DNA of 64,000 bases, taken from NCBI RefSeq assembly GCF_040395035.1, contig NZ_JBEBRB010000004.1:30703-94702 (forward strand). The letters run 5' to 3'. Under the pieces are notes generated by a model. That model searched no databases. It was not told the DNA's origin and saw only the letters and a program-made list of their open reading frames with translations. The translations under genes were made by a program, and so were the position numbers. The stretch is from Parapedobacter lycopersici_A (GTDB taxonomy: Bacteria > Bacteroidota > Bacteroidia > Sphingobacteriales > Sphingobacteriaceae). Positions 46,150-54,326 of this stretch are shown here, piece after piece (within the stretch, counting starts at the first letter, position 1; each line of letters starts with the position of its first letter).

Positions 46150-47238
46150 TCACCGCAATAGGCTGTGCTGGCTTGCTGTGAAGATATCCCGCCATATACG
46201 GTTGATGGTCGATGATTCATCCGCGGCAATAATACCGCAGTGGGGGTATAGGGAAACTACAACACCCTGAGAAACACTGACCAATGCGCGGCTTGTTTCC
46301 GTAATACGCTGCAGTATGGTTTCCGTAAGCTGACCATTTTGCAGAAAAATATCCCAGGAAGCATCCAACGCCTCATAGAAAGAACGCTTTGCTATTGTAA
46401 TCCGTTCAACACCTTGTTGAAGCAACCCTTCCAGTATTTCGTTCGTTTTTCCAATTTGATCGTGACTTATTGCAAGGTCTTCACAACAGGCTATGAAGTG
46501 CCTGGCCATCCCCAATGTATTTACGGCTAATGTTGTTTGTGCAAAAGGTATAAACGGATACCGGTAAACCGGACCGTCCTGACGAGCGTGTTCAGGTAGA
46601 ATCAAAAATGCATGCCGCTGCTCTACCCAAACATTTTTTACCTCGAATGAATGACTGGCGGTGGCTTTCAGCCCAACGGTATTCCAGTCGGCCACAATGC
46701 GAACATCTTTTTGGTCGAAAAAGAATGATTTTATCAGGGGATTTCCTTCGCTGTCACGCACCGGCTTGCCATCTTGTTCAATAACGCAGTTGGCAGTAAA
46801 ATGAGTGTTATGCGGCGCGCCTGTCGCGTAATGCCAAATGCCATTCACCTCATAACCCCCGTCTTTAATCGTGGCGATACCCGACGGGCGGCCGCTACCG
46901 CCCAAGCACACCTGCGGGTCTGTGAAAATCCGATGCGCGAGCGTCGGATCAATATAACCCGAAAAGAGATTAGCTCCGGCACAGAGTGTGACCGTCCAGC
47001 CCAGACTACCGTCAGTGTATGCCAGTTCCTCTTCGAGCCGCACTCCTTCAGGTAGGCTCAGTTCCAAACCGTCAAATTCGCGGGGAACAAATAATTTAAA
47101 CCACTTGTTTTCATAGATAGTATCCAGCTGGTCCGCCGTAAGCTGGCCATTTTTTTCTGCGTGTGCAGTGTAACCACGGAGGGTTTTTATAACCGATTCG
47201 GTGGGCATAAACGATAAATTAGGATGTGCGGTGTTCAT
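46150..47238 (-). CDS. Acyl-CoA-dehydrogenase-fold flavin monooxygenase-like protein in a TPP-riboswitch operon
   Basis: 362 aa from ATG 47238; upstream codons to 47289 are an extension inside the transporter gene. It resembles group D flavin monooxygenases (HsaA/HpaB-like): LGWTVTLCAGANLFSGYID, then GGSGRPSGIATIKDGGYEVNGIWHYATGA, characteristic of FMNH2/FADH2-using hydroxylases rather than true acyl-CoA dehydrogenases. A helical C-terminal domain follows. Its ATG shares one base with the transporter stop codon (TGATG), so translation is coupled. Placement behind a TPP riboswitch and thiamine transporter suggests action on thiamine or a breakdown product; that is inference. No flavin reductase is adjacent. 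Confidence 0.75.
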   Translation of the reverse strand: MNTAHPNLSFMPTESVIKTLRGYTAHAEKNGQLTADQLDTIYENKWFKLFVPREFDGLELSLPEGVRLEEELAYTDGSLGWTVTLCAGANLFSGYIDPTLAHRIFTDPQVCLGGSGRPSGIATIKDGGYEVNGIWHYATGAPHNTHFTANCVIEQDGKPVRDSEGNPLIKSFFFDQKDVRIVADWNTVGLKATASHSFEVKNVWVEQRHAFLILPEHARQDGPVYRYPFIPFAQTTLAVNTLGMARHFIACCEDLAISHDQIGKTNEILEGLLQQGVERITIAKRSFYEALDASWDIFLQNGQLTETILQRITETSRALVSVSQGVVVSLYPHCGIIAADESSTINRIWRDIFTASQHSLLR

Positions 47239-47870
47239 CAAATGGAGTCTTTTAGTGTTTTGGTCCGAGCGCCGATAATCCGACGCCATTCAAAATAACC
47301 GAATATTGCGACAATGAATAAAAAGAGCGTGAGCAGTGCAAAAAGGTGGAGTCCTTTGTGGGCCAGTAATGGAATGGCAAAAGCATTACTGATATTCAGC
47401 AATATCCAGTTCTCAATTTTACGTTTGGCAAGTAGCCACATTCCGGCCCAAGCCGTTGCGCTTACCCAGGCATCCCACACCGGGACGGTTGAATCGGTAA
47501 AACACGCAAGGGCATAATACAATGTAGGGAAACCCAATCCCGTGATCAATAAGGTAATCAGCCAATCCTTCCTGCTTGAATAGGATGCCGGTACGGGCGC
47601 TGCGCCACGCCGCTTTACCCAGTACAGCCAGCCATAAATACTCATGACCAGGTAATACATATTCAATAGCAATTCAGCATAAAGTCCGGCATCATATAGC
47701 ACATATACTGTAATTAATATGCTTGCGATGCCAAAAGGATATAGCAAAATGTTGTTCGCCTTGGCCAGCAGTACCTGGACAATTCCACAGCCTACTCCAA
47801 TCCAATGCAGCAGTGGGGTAGCCGTTAATTCGGCACCTAATTGGTGAATCCACTCGTTTAATTTCATCAT
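47238..47870 (-). CDS. pnuT: PnuC-family transporter, predicted thiamine transporter PnuT
   Basis: 210 aa, about seven membrane helices. PnuC-family features include NMYYLVMSIYGWLYWVKR (residues about 70-87) and RKIENWILLNISNAF followed by a final helix ending FGYFEW. Annotated by similarity it would be a nicotinamide riboside transporter. The TPP riboswitch immediately upstream instead points to the thiamine-specific branch PnuT described in Bacteroidota. Two adjacent ATGs (47870, 47867) could start it. The stop codon overlaps the downstream flavoprotein start. A thiamine pyrophosphokinase or TonB receptor, often in such operons, is absent here. Confidence 0.85.
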   Translation of the reverse strand: MMKLNEWIHQLGAELTATPLLHWIGVGCGIVQVLLAKANNILLYPFGIASILITVYVLYDAGLYAELLLNMYYLVMSIYGWLYWVKRRGAAPVPASYSSRKDWLITLLITGLGFPTLYYALACFTDSTVPVWDAWVSATAWAGMWLLAKRKIENWILLNISNAFAIPLLAHKGLHLFALLTLFLFIVAIFGYFEWRRIIGARTKTLKDSI

Positions 47871-47937
47871 GGTATGTTAATGCAGCCATTACATACTTAT
47901 GGAAGTATTCACGTTCAGAACGAAGCGGCAAATATAA

Positions 47938-48043
47938 ATCCCTACGCCGGCATTATCCGGATCAGGTGTATGGGTAGCAGTGTATTGGGAACGATACCTG
48001 CTTTCCATTGGGTATAATCTCAGCTTGCTATGAAGCACCCCAT
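47938..48043 (-). ncRNA. TPP riboswitch (THI element)
   Basis: On the minus strand the conserved TPP-riboswitch blocks appear in order: GGGGTGC (48041-48035), GCTGAGA (48024-48018), TATACCC, an extended variable stem (P3 region), ACCTGATC (to about 47960), then GGATAATGCC and GCCGGCGTAGGGA (47951-47939). This is an essentially complete THI box. About 65 nt separate its end from the transporter ATG, including a hairpin ATACTT/AAGTAT (47896-47911 region) that could serve as a switch or sequestering stem. Control is probably at transcription termination or translation initiation; I cannot tell which. Confidence 0.93.
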
Positions 48044-48080
48044 AAGTGCTACGAATATACAGGTTAATTTTTGCAAAACA

Positions 48081-48112
48081 AAAAAGCCGTACAGTATTGG
48101 TACGGCTTTTCA
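48081..48112 (-). terminator. Terminator of mqo
   Basis: On the minus strand AAAAGCCGTACCAATA pairs with TGTACGGCTTTTTT, ending in T-rich sequence about 20 bp past the mqo stop codon. It separates mqo from the riboswitch. Confidence 0.85.
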
Positions 48113-48130
48113 ATATCCTGTTATTTCTGA

Positions 48131-49663
48131 TTATGGCCAGACCATTTCTCCGGTTCTGTCCAGTTGCAGAATGGCTGCTGATCGCGCTCGCGTTTCCTTG
48201 CAGAGCTTCTCGTCTGCGGCAATAGAAAGCCCATAAGACGGAATCATCTCGTGCAACTTATCAAGGTATTGGGCAGTCTTTGCCCGTTCGGGGAAACACC
48301 GCGCCAGCAACTCGATCATAATAGATACTGAGGTCGATGCACCGGGCGATGCGCCGAGTAAGGCAGCGATGGAGCCGTCGGCGCTGCTCACTACTTCGGT
48401 GCCGAATTCCAGTACGCCACCATGTTTTTCATCTTTTTTAATTACCTGCACCCGCTGGCCTGCGATTTCCAGTTCCCAATCTTCCTTTTTCGCCGTGGGA
48501 ACATAAGCACGCAATGCATTTAGCCGGTCTTCCGGACTTTGCCGGACCTGATCGATCAAATATTTAGTAAGCGGGAGGTTGTCCATGCCTGCAGCGAGCA
48601 TCGGTCGGATATTGCCCAGCTTAATGGATGATGCCAAATCAAGCCAGGAACCGTTTTTAAGGAATTTTGTTGAAAACCCGGCATAGGGTCCAAATAGCAG
48701 TGCCGTCTTGCCATCAATCACACGCGTATCCAAGTGGGGAACTGACATGGGAGGGGAGCCCACTGCAGCCTTACCATAAACCTTCGCATGATGTGCTGCA
48801 ATAACATCCGGGTTAGTACAGCGTAACCACTGACCGCTTACGGGGAAACCTCCGAACCCTTTTGCTTCAGGAATTTCCGATTTTTCCAGCAGCAGGAGTG
48901 AGCCTCCACCGGCTCCAATGAAGACAAATTTCGCGCGGAACTTCCTTTTTTTATCAGTAGTAAGGTTCTTTACCGTTACATCCCACCGACCGTCATTTGC
49001 CCGCTCGATATCGCGTACTTCATTTGCCAAACGGAGCTTGATCCCTTTTTTCTGTACCAGGTGGAAGAATAGGGCCCGGGTTAACTCCCCGAAATCTACA
49101 TCGGTGCCAATATCGATTTTGGTAGCTGCCAGCTTTTCCTCCGAATCCCGGCCCTCCATAATCAGGGGTATCCATTGCCTGAGCAGCTCGTGGTCTTCGG
49201 AATACTCCATCCCCTGGAAAAGATGGTGCTTGCTCATGGTTTCGTGCCGTTTGCGCAAAAAATCCACATTTTCCCTGCCAAACACAAAACTCATGTGCGG
49301 AATACTACGAATGAAACGATCGGGACTGTCGATTAGACGTTGAGCAACCAGGTACGACCAGAATTCCTTGGAGACCTCGAATGCCTCGGCAATCTTTATG
49401 GCCTTACTAATATCAATGGTGCCATCGGGCCGCTGCGGAGTATAATTCAATTCGCATAGCGCAGAGTGTCCTGTTCCGGCATTATTCCAGGCATCGGAAC
49501 TTTCAGCAGCCACTTCGTCAAGCCGTTCAAAAATTTCAATGCTGGCGCTGGGGTGAAGTTCATTAATTAATGTGCCCAGTGTGGCACTCATAATGCCGGC
49601 CCCGATAAGCACGACATCGACTTCCTTCACGTTATTCTTTTTATTCTTATTTTTTTTTGTCAT
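48131..49663 (-). CDS. mqo: Malate:quinone oxidoreductase
   Basis: 510 aa from ATG 49663. A promoter -7 box covers the upstream ATG at 49684, which could not then be transcribed. The N-terminus is Lys/Asn-rich (MTKKNKNKKN), then the FAD motif VVLIGAGIMSATLGTLI and the family motifs NNAGTGHSALCELNYTPQ and GASPGASTSVSIM. It oxidises malate to oxaloacetate and reduces quinone at the inner membrane, an alternative to NAD malate dehydrogenase in the TCA cycle. Confidence 0.96.
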   Translation of the reverse strand: MTKKNKNKKNNVKEVDVVLIGAGIMSATLGTLINELHPSASIEIFERLDEVAAESSDAWNNAGTGHSALCELNYTPQRPDGTIDISKAIKIAEAFEVSKEFWSYLVAQRLIDSPDRFIRSIPHMSFVFGRENVDFLRKRHETMSKHHLFQGMEYSEDHELLRQWIPLIMEGRDSEEKLAATKIDIGTDVDFGELTRALFFHLVQKKGIKLRLANEVRDIERANDGRWDVTVKNLTTDKKRKFRAKFVFIGAGGGSLLLLEKSEIPEAKGFGGFPVSGQWLRCTNPDVIAAHHAKVYGKAAVGSPPMSVPHLDTRVIDGKTALLFGPYAGFSTKFLKNGSWLDLASSIKLGNIRPMLAAGMDNLPLTKYLIDQVRQSPEDRLNALRAYVPTAKKEDWELEIAGQRVQVIKKDEKHGGVLEFGTEVVSSADGSIAALLGASPGASTSVSIMIELLARCFPERAKTAQYLDKLHEMIPSYGLSIAADEKLCKETRARSAAILQLDRTGEMVWP

Positions 49664-49681
49664 TAGCTGTTCTGAGTGCGG

Positions 49682-49713
49682 CAAAATTAATACAGAAATT
49701 AGTTATTTGCCAA
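49682..49713 (-). promoter_or_regulatory. Promoter for mqo
   Basis: TTG (49713-49711), 21 bp, TAATTTTG (49689-49682) on the minus strand. It predicts a short leader to the ATG at 49663. Confidence 0.55.
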
Positions 49714-49830
49714 CTAAATAATAAATACCGGTATATTCCTTTTTGTTTTGGAATAATCAAAGCCATATATCGGAAGTTGGCGGCTGTATATTACAAAAGA
49801 GCGGTTTGTCCGACACATTGTGAGGGCCAA

Positions 49831-51054
49831 TTACGCTGCTCCTTCACGTTTTTTCCGTGGACCGAAACGGCGTTTTTTATTTCGTTTTTTTTGCGTTTGC
49901 CCCTCGGGGATCAATTCCGGTGATTTTCCAATTACCTCCGGCAACGGAGTTTCAGTTACTTTCCGTTCCATCAATTTCTCAATCGCCGTAAACCGACGGA
50001 GATCACGATGATTGACAAAAGTGATGGCGGTTCCCGTTCGTTCCGCACGGGCAGTCCTACCTATTCGATGGATATAATCTTCCGGGTCAGGTGGTACGTC
50101 ATAATTCACAACCAAGTCGATACCGTCCACATCAATACCCCGGGATAATACATCGGTACCAATTAAGATGGGTAACTGTTTGTTCTTGAACCGCAGCAGG
50201 ATTTTTTCTCGCTCTTCCTGGCTCAGATCCGAGTGGAAGGGTTGCACCGCCAGCTCCAGCTTTTTAAGTTCACGGCCCAGTGCTTTTACTTTTTCCTTGG
50301 TCGACGAAAATACAATAACGCTTTTATATTGACCGCTCAGCAGTATATGTTTCAATAAAGGTGTTTTCTGTTCATCCATCACGCGGTACTGCTGTTGTAC
50401 AATCCGCTCCGCGGGTTGCGATATTGCAATATTGACCTGTTGGGGATGTTTAAGAAGCACACGGGCGAACGACCGGATTTTCGGAGGCATGGTAGCAGAA
50501 AATAACAGGGTCTGCCGTTCCGTGGCTACCTCACGCACAATCCGGTTAATGTCGTCTTTGAAACCCATATCCAGCATTCGGTCTGCCTCATCGAGCACCA
50601 GGAATTGGATTTCACCCAGGCGTACAGTGCCGGAGCTTATGTGGGCAATCAACCGACCCGGAGTGGCAATTACAATATCCACTCCGTCGCGCAGTGCCCG
50701 CCGTTGCTGCTCATAGCCAATTCCGTCGCCACCGCCATAGATCGCTATGGACGTGATGCCGGTAAAATAGGCTAGCCCCTCTACCTGCTGGTCTATCTGC
50801 ATCGCAAGTTCGCGCGTAGGCGCCAAGATCAACGCACTGATGGGGGGGCGGTTCGGTGTCCGGCAAATGGCATCCATGACCGGCAACAGGTATGCTGCCG
50901 TTTTACCTGTGCCCGTTTGTGCGCAGGCAATCAGATCGTGTCGGTCTTTAATAATGGGAATGGTTTCAGCTTGGATCGGCGTCGGTGTTTTGAAGCCCAT
51001 GCTATTGAGGCCCTCAAAAAGATTGGCGTCAAAATTAAAATCGCTAAATGTCAA
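49831..51054 (-). CDS. DEAD-box RNA helicase (RhlE-like)
   Basis: 407 aa from a TTG at 51054; the frame is open to ATG 51096 (421 aa). The TTG is preferred because the family N-terminus MTFSDFNFDANLFEGL-like begins there, and because a -7 box overlaps the ATG. Motifs: Q-motif TPTPIQAETIP, Walker A AQTGTGKTAAYLLP, DEAD in LVLDEADRMLDMGF, SAT, and HRIGRTAR. The C-terminal tail is Lys/Arg-rich (KKRNKKRRFGPRKKREG). ATP-dependent RNA unwinding, probably in ribosome assembly or cold adaptation. Confidence 0.92.
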   Translation of the reverse strand: MTFSDFNFDANLFEGLNSMGFKTPTPIQAETIPIIKDRHDLIACAQTGTGKTAAYLLPVMDAICRTPNRPPISALILAPTRELAMQIDQQVEGLAYFTGITSIAIYGGGDGIGYEQQRRALRDGVDIVIATPGRLIAHISSGTVRLGEIQFLVLDEADRMLDMGFKDDINRIVREVATERQTLLFSATMPPKIRSFARVLLKHPQQVNIAISQPAERIVQQQYRVMDEQKTPLLKHILLSGQYKSVIVFSSTKEKVKALGRELKKLELAVQPFHSDLSQEEREKILLRFKNKQLPILIGTDVLSRGIDVDGIDLVVNYDVPPDPEDYIHRIGRTARAERTGTAITFVNHRDLRRFTAIEKLMERKVTETPLPEVIGKSPELIPEGQTQKKRNKKRRFGPRKKREGAA

Positions 51055-51085
51055 CGTATCGAATTTATGATGTTTAATGAATGTA

Positions 51086-51093
51086 CAAAAGTA
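51086..51093 (-). promoter_or_regulatory. -7 box for the DEAD-box helicase
   Basis: TACTTTTG on the minus strand matches TAnnTTTG exactly. It abuts the upstream ATG at 51096, which would lie at or before the transcription start. No well-spaced -33 is evident. Confidence 0.45.
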
Positions 51094-51173
51094 CATATAA
51101 CTTTTGTCAAACTTTCGTTATCTTCTTATAAATCCCAAAAATGTCCTTGGTTTTTTTGTTTCTTTGCGACCGA

Positions 51174-51758
51174 ATGAACGTTCGATTAAATACATTGGCA
51201 GAGAAAAAAACAGCCATTTTTGAGAGCACGCTGCAGCTGATCAAGGAGTATGGCTTTCATGGCACCCCCATCAGCCAGATTGCGCAGGAGGCAGGGGTGG
51301 CTACCGGAACCATTTATCATTATTTTACTTCGAAGGAAGAACTGATTATTGAGCTCTTCGGCTATTGCAGAACACAGATTACACAAGCCATTTTTAAACC
51401 GGAAGAGGTGTCATTGCCTTATCCGGAGCGATTCGTTTCCATCTGGATTAATTTTGTGACGTACTATATCAGGCACCCCGAGATGCTGAGCTTTATGGAA
51501 CAGTTTTCTTCTTCGCCATACGTTAAGGCTGTCTTTTGTGAGAACCGCATTTTTTTTCAGGACGAGGTATCCAACTTCTTATCTAAAGGCGTAACTTCGG
51601 GCTATATTAAGTCGTTGGATATCAATATCATCAGTGCGGTATTCCTGGGTACGGTAGCAGCTACAGCCAAAAAACATATCAACGGTCATTTTACTTTTAA
51701 GGAAGACGACATGAAAAAGACAGTTGCGATTATCTGGGACGGTATCAAAATTTACTAG
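51174..51758 (+). CDS. TetR-family transcriptional regulator
   Basis: 194 aa from ATG 51174; the open frame begins at 51141 but the first 11 codons are unlike the family. N-terminal HTH (KKTAIFESTLQLIKEYGFHGTPISQIAQEAGVATGTIYHYFTSKEELI, about residues 10-57) and a helical ligand-binding domain. A GAACGTTC palindrome overlaps the start codon (51176-51183), consistent with autoregulation. It heads a plus-strand run with tolC, acrA and acrB homologues, so it most likely represses that efflux operon. Confidence 0.92.
   Translation: MNVRLNTLAEKKTAIFESTLQLIKEYGFHGTPISQIAQEAGVATGTIYHYFTSKEELIIELFGYCRTQITQAIFKPEEVSLPYPERFVSIWINFVTYYIRHPEMLSFMEQFSSSPYVKAVFCENRIFFQDEVSNFLSKGVTSGYIKSLDINIISAVFLGTVAATAKKHINGHFTFKEDDMKKTVAIIWDGIKIY
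51176..51183. promoter_or_regulatory. GAACGTTC palindrome at the regulator start
   Basis: An 8-bp perfect palindrome overlapping the last base of the ATG of the TetR gene. Possible operator for that regulator. Short and found once. Confidence 0.35.
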
Positions 51759-51793
51759 CACAATTAACTTACGTATATATCTATCAACAACAC

Positions 51794-53125
51794 ATGAATA
51801 GTAGCAAGCAGGTTATGTTTCTCATAATGGCAGCGGTAGGCTGTTTTTCCGTAAGCGCACATGCACAGGACAGCGCGTCGCTCCCTGAAAAGGCAACTCT
51901 TCCGGATCTCATTGATTTTGCGCTTGAAAACCGGGCGGTGATACACCAAGCCGAGTTAGACGAGGAAATTGGTGAGCGCGAAATTGCTTCGGCATTATCC
52001 GGGTGGTTCCCTCAGATCAATGCCGATGCTTCTTATAACCGGAATATTAAAATTCCTACTGCGGTAATCGGCGACCAGGTCATTAGTATGGGACAAAAAA
52101 ATGTGGGTGCGCTGGTATTGCAGGCCGATCAGCAATTATTAAACCCCGGCCTGTTGCAGGCGTCCAAAGCAGCAAAATACATCCGTCAGCAAAACGCACT
52201 CAACACGGAGGATAGCAAGATAAATACCATCGTAGAAGTAAGCAAGGGCTACTACGACATACTCACGAGCGAAGAACAGCTGCAGATTGTTCAGGAAAAC
52301 ATCCAGCGTATCCAGAAGCAGCTGAACGATGCCAGAGCCCGTTATGAAACGGGTATTGTCGACCGTACGGATTATAAACGCGCCGAAATATCCCTCAGTA
52401 ACACACTGGCTGAACAAAAACGGGTTGTCCAGTTACTGGGCTATAAGTATGCTTATTTGAAAGAGTTGGTCGGACTGACTCCTGAGCAATCGCTGTCGTT
52501 ATCTTTTGATTATGCTTCCATGGAGAGTGAAATGCTGTTGGATACTACCCTGACCCTGGATTATCAGCGGCGCGTGGAATACCAGCAACTTCAGACACAA
52601 CGGCAGTTACAGCAATTAAATACGCAATATAATAAATGGACGTTTCTGCCCCGGTTGTCTGCATTTTATAACTACGCCTGGGATTATCGGGATAACCAGT
52701 TCGCCGATCTATTTAGCCGGAGTTTCCCTCGTTCGGTTTTCGGGTTAAGTCTCAATTTACCGATTTTCCAGGGCGGCAAGCGTATTCAGGAAATCCGTAA
52801 ATCCCGCTTAATGGAAGATCGACTGGATTGGGATATCGTCAATCTCCGGAACCAGCTCAATACCCAATATGAATTGGCAATGGCAACTTACCAGGCGAAT
52901 CTGAATGACTGGCGCACGGCAAAGCGCAACGTAGAACTTTCCGAGGAAGTGTACAATACCATCAAATTGCAGTATGACGAAGGCATCAAGACTTATCTTG
53001 ATCTCATGACAGCCGAAACAGATCTCCGCACCTCACAGATCAATTACCTGAATGCCATGTATGCAGTATTATCCGGAAAGCTGGATGTACAGCAGGCGCT
53101 TGGCACCATTGATACGAATAACTAA
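51794..53125 (+). CDS. TolC-family outer-membrane efflux protein
   Basis: 443 aa. A signal peptide ends AHAQD (near residue 25). Two repeats of long coiled-coil helices and beta strands follow, as in TolC/OprM, with LPDLIDFALENRAVIHQAELDEEIGE at the start and SEEVYNTIKLQYDEGIKTYLDLMTAETDLRTSQINYLNAMY near the end. It forms the outer-membrane channel of an RND pump. 35 bp after the TetR gene. Confidence 0.92.
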   Translation: MNSSKQVMFLIMAAVGCFSVSAHAQDSASLPEKATLPDLIDFALENRAVIHQAELDEEIGEREIASALSGWFPQINADASYNRNIKIPTAVIGDQVISMGQKNVGALVLQADQQLLNPGLLQASKAAKYIRQQNALNTEDSKINTIVEVSKGYYDILTSEEQLQIVQENIQRIQKQLNDARARYETGIVDRTDYKRAEISLSNTLAEQKRVVQLLGYKYAYLKELVGLTPEQSLSLSFDYASMESEMLLDTTLTLDYQRRVEYQQLQTQRQLQQLNTQYNKWTFLPRLSAFYNYAWDYRDNQFADLFSRSFPRSVFGLSLNLPIFQGGKRIQEIRKSRLMEDRLDWDIVNLRNQLNTQYELAMATYQANLNDWRTAKRNVELSEEVYNTIKLQYDEGIKTYLDLMTAETDLRTSQINYLNAMYAVLSGKLDVQQALGTIDTNN

Positions 53126-53165
53126 CCTTATGAAAAAAGCAGAATCACAGCATATTATAAACAAG

Positions 53166-54287
53166 ATGAATAATCCTAAAATCGCAGTAATCTTAATGAT
53201 CGGTTCAAGCCTCGTGCTGGCTTGTGGCAACAAGCAGCAACAGCAGACCCGCGGAACACAAGCAATCCCTGTTTCGACAGCGGTAGTTGGCGAGGAGTTG
53301 GTAACTGGCATGAAAACCTATCCCGGTAATGTGGTAGCACTGAATGAGACGGAACTCCGCGCCGAAGTGAGTGGATACATCACCGGCATCTTCGTAGCCG
53401 ACGGCGCTTCCGTATCCAAAGGTCAAAAGCTTTACGAAATAGATCGTACCCGCTACGCCGCCGAGACAGAACAGGCTAAGTCGAGCCTCGCCATAGCGGA
53501 AGCCAATCTTTCGAGGGTGAAGCGCGATGTGGAACGTTATCGTAAACTGGCTGAGCAGGATGCCATTGCCCGGCAAACCCTGGACTACGCGGAAACGGAC
53601 TTCAATAACGCCGAGGCTCAGGTGGCCGCCGCCCGCGCAGCGCTGACTACTGCACAGACCAATCTCAACCGGTCGACAATCGTGGCCCCTTTTAGTGGTA
53701 CGATCGGTATTTCACAGGTGCGTACCGGCGCGCTGGTAAGTGCTGGATCAACCTTATTGAATACCATTTCTTCCACTGACCCGATTGCAGTTGATTTTCC
53801 GGTTAGCGAAAGCGAAGTGGCCCACTTCAACGCACTCCGCCGTGCTGACGACGTGGTACGTGACTCGATGATTATGCTCAGCCTACCAGGCAGCCGGCCT
53901 TTTCCGCATCCGGGACACATAAGTGCCATCGACCGGGCGGTCGACCGCACTACGGGTACCATAACCGTACGTGCGACTTTTTCCAATGCTGATAACATCC
54001 TGCTACCCGGCATGAATACCACTGTAAACATCCGAACCACTTCGGAAGAGCCGCAGTTGGTCATCCCGTACCGTGCGGTTACCGAACAGCTGGGGCAGAC
54101 ATCGGTGTACGTATTGACCGATAGCAGCACGGTCGAACAGCGCGGCGTGCGTCTCGGACTAAAGGTAGCCGACCGCGTAGTCATTACAAACGGACTTGAA
54201 AAAGGGGAGACCGTAGTGACCGACGGCATCATTAACCTGCGACCGGGCGTAAAAGTGGAGGCCAACGCGCCCTCACATACAAAATAG
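53166..54287 (+). CDS. RND efflux periplasmic adaptor (AcrA/MexA type) lipoprotein
   Basis: 373 aa from ATG 53166, giving lipobox SLVLAC with Cys20; ATG 53130 would add 12 residues and is 4 bp after the tolC stop codon. The barrel-sandwich hybrid halves are LRAEVSGYITGIFVADGASVSKGQKLYEID and STIVAPFSGTIGISQVRTGALVSAGSTLLNTI, split by a coiled coil (SLAIAEANLSRVKRDVERY), followed by beta-barrel and membrane-proximal domains. Links the inner-membrane pump to TolC. Confidence 0.94.
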   Translation: MNNPKIAVILMIGSSLVLACGNKQQQQTRGTQAIPVSTAVVGEELVTGMKTYPGNVVALNETELRAEVSGYITGIFVADGASVSKGQKLYEIDRTRYAAETEQAKSSLAIAEANLSRVKRDVERYRKLAEQDAIARQTLDYAETDFNNAEAQVAAARAALTTAQTNLNRSTIVAPFSGTIGISQVRTGALVSAGSTLLNTISSTDPIAVDFPVSESEVAHFNALRRADDVVRDSMIMLSLPGSRPFPHPGHISAIDRAVDRTTGTITVRATFSNADNILLPGMNTTVNIRTTSEEPQLVIPYRAVTEQLGQTSVYVLTDSSTVEQRGVRLGLKVADRVVITNGLEKGETVVTDGIINLRPGVKVEANAPSHTK

Positions 54288-54326
54288 GACCGAAGAACGA
54301 CTATCAAGGATTTAGGACAGCATCAC

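Noticed and set aside
47238..47870. Calling the PnuC-family gene a nicotinamide riboside transporter.
   Set aside because: The TPP riboswitch upstream makes thiamine the better substrate prediction; similarity alone cannot separate the two.
47870..47940. A TATATTTG match just after the TPP riboswitch that could be a second promoter for the transporter gene.
   Set aside because: No -33 element at the right distance, and the region is inside the riboswitch leader, so one promoter upstream of the riboswitch is simpler.
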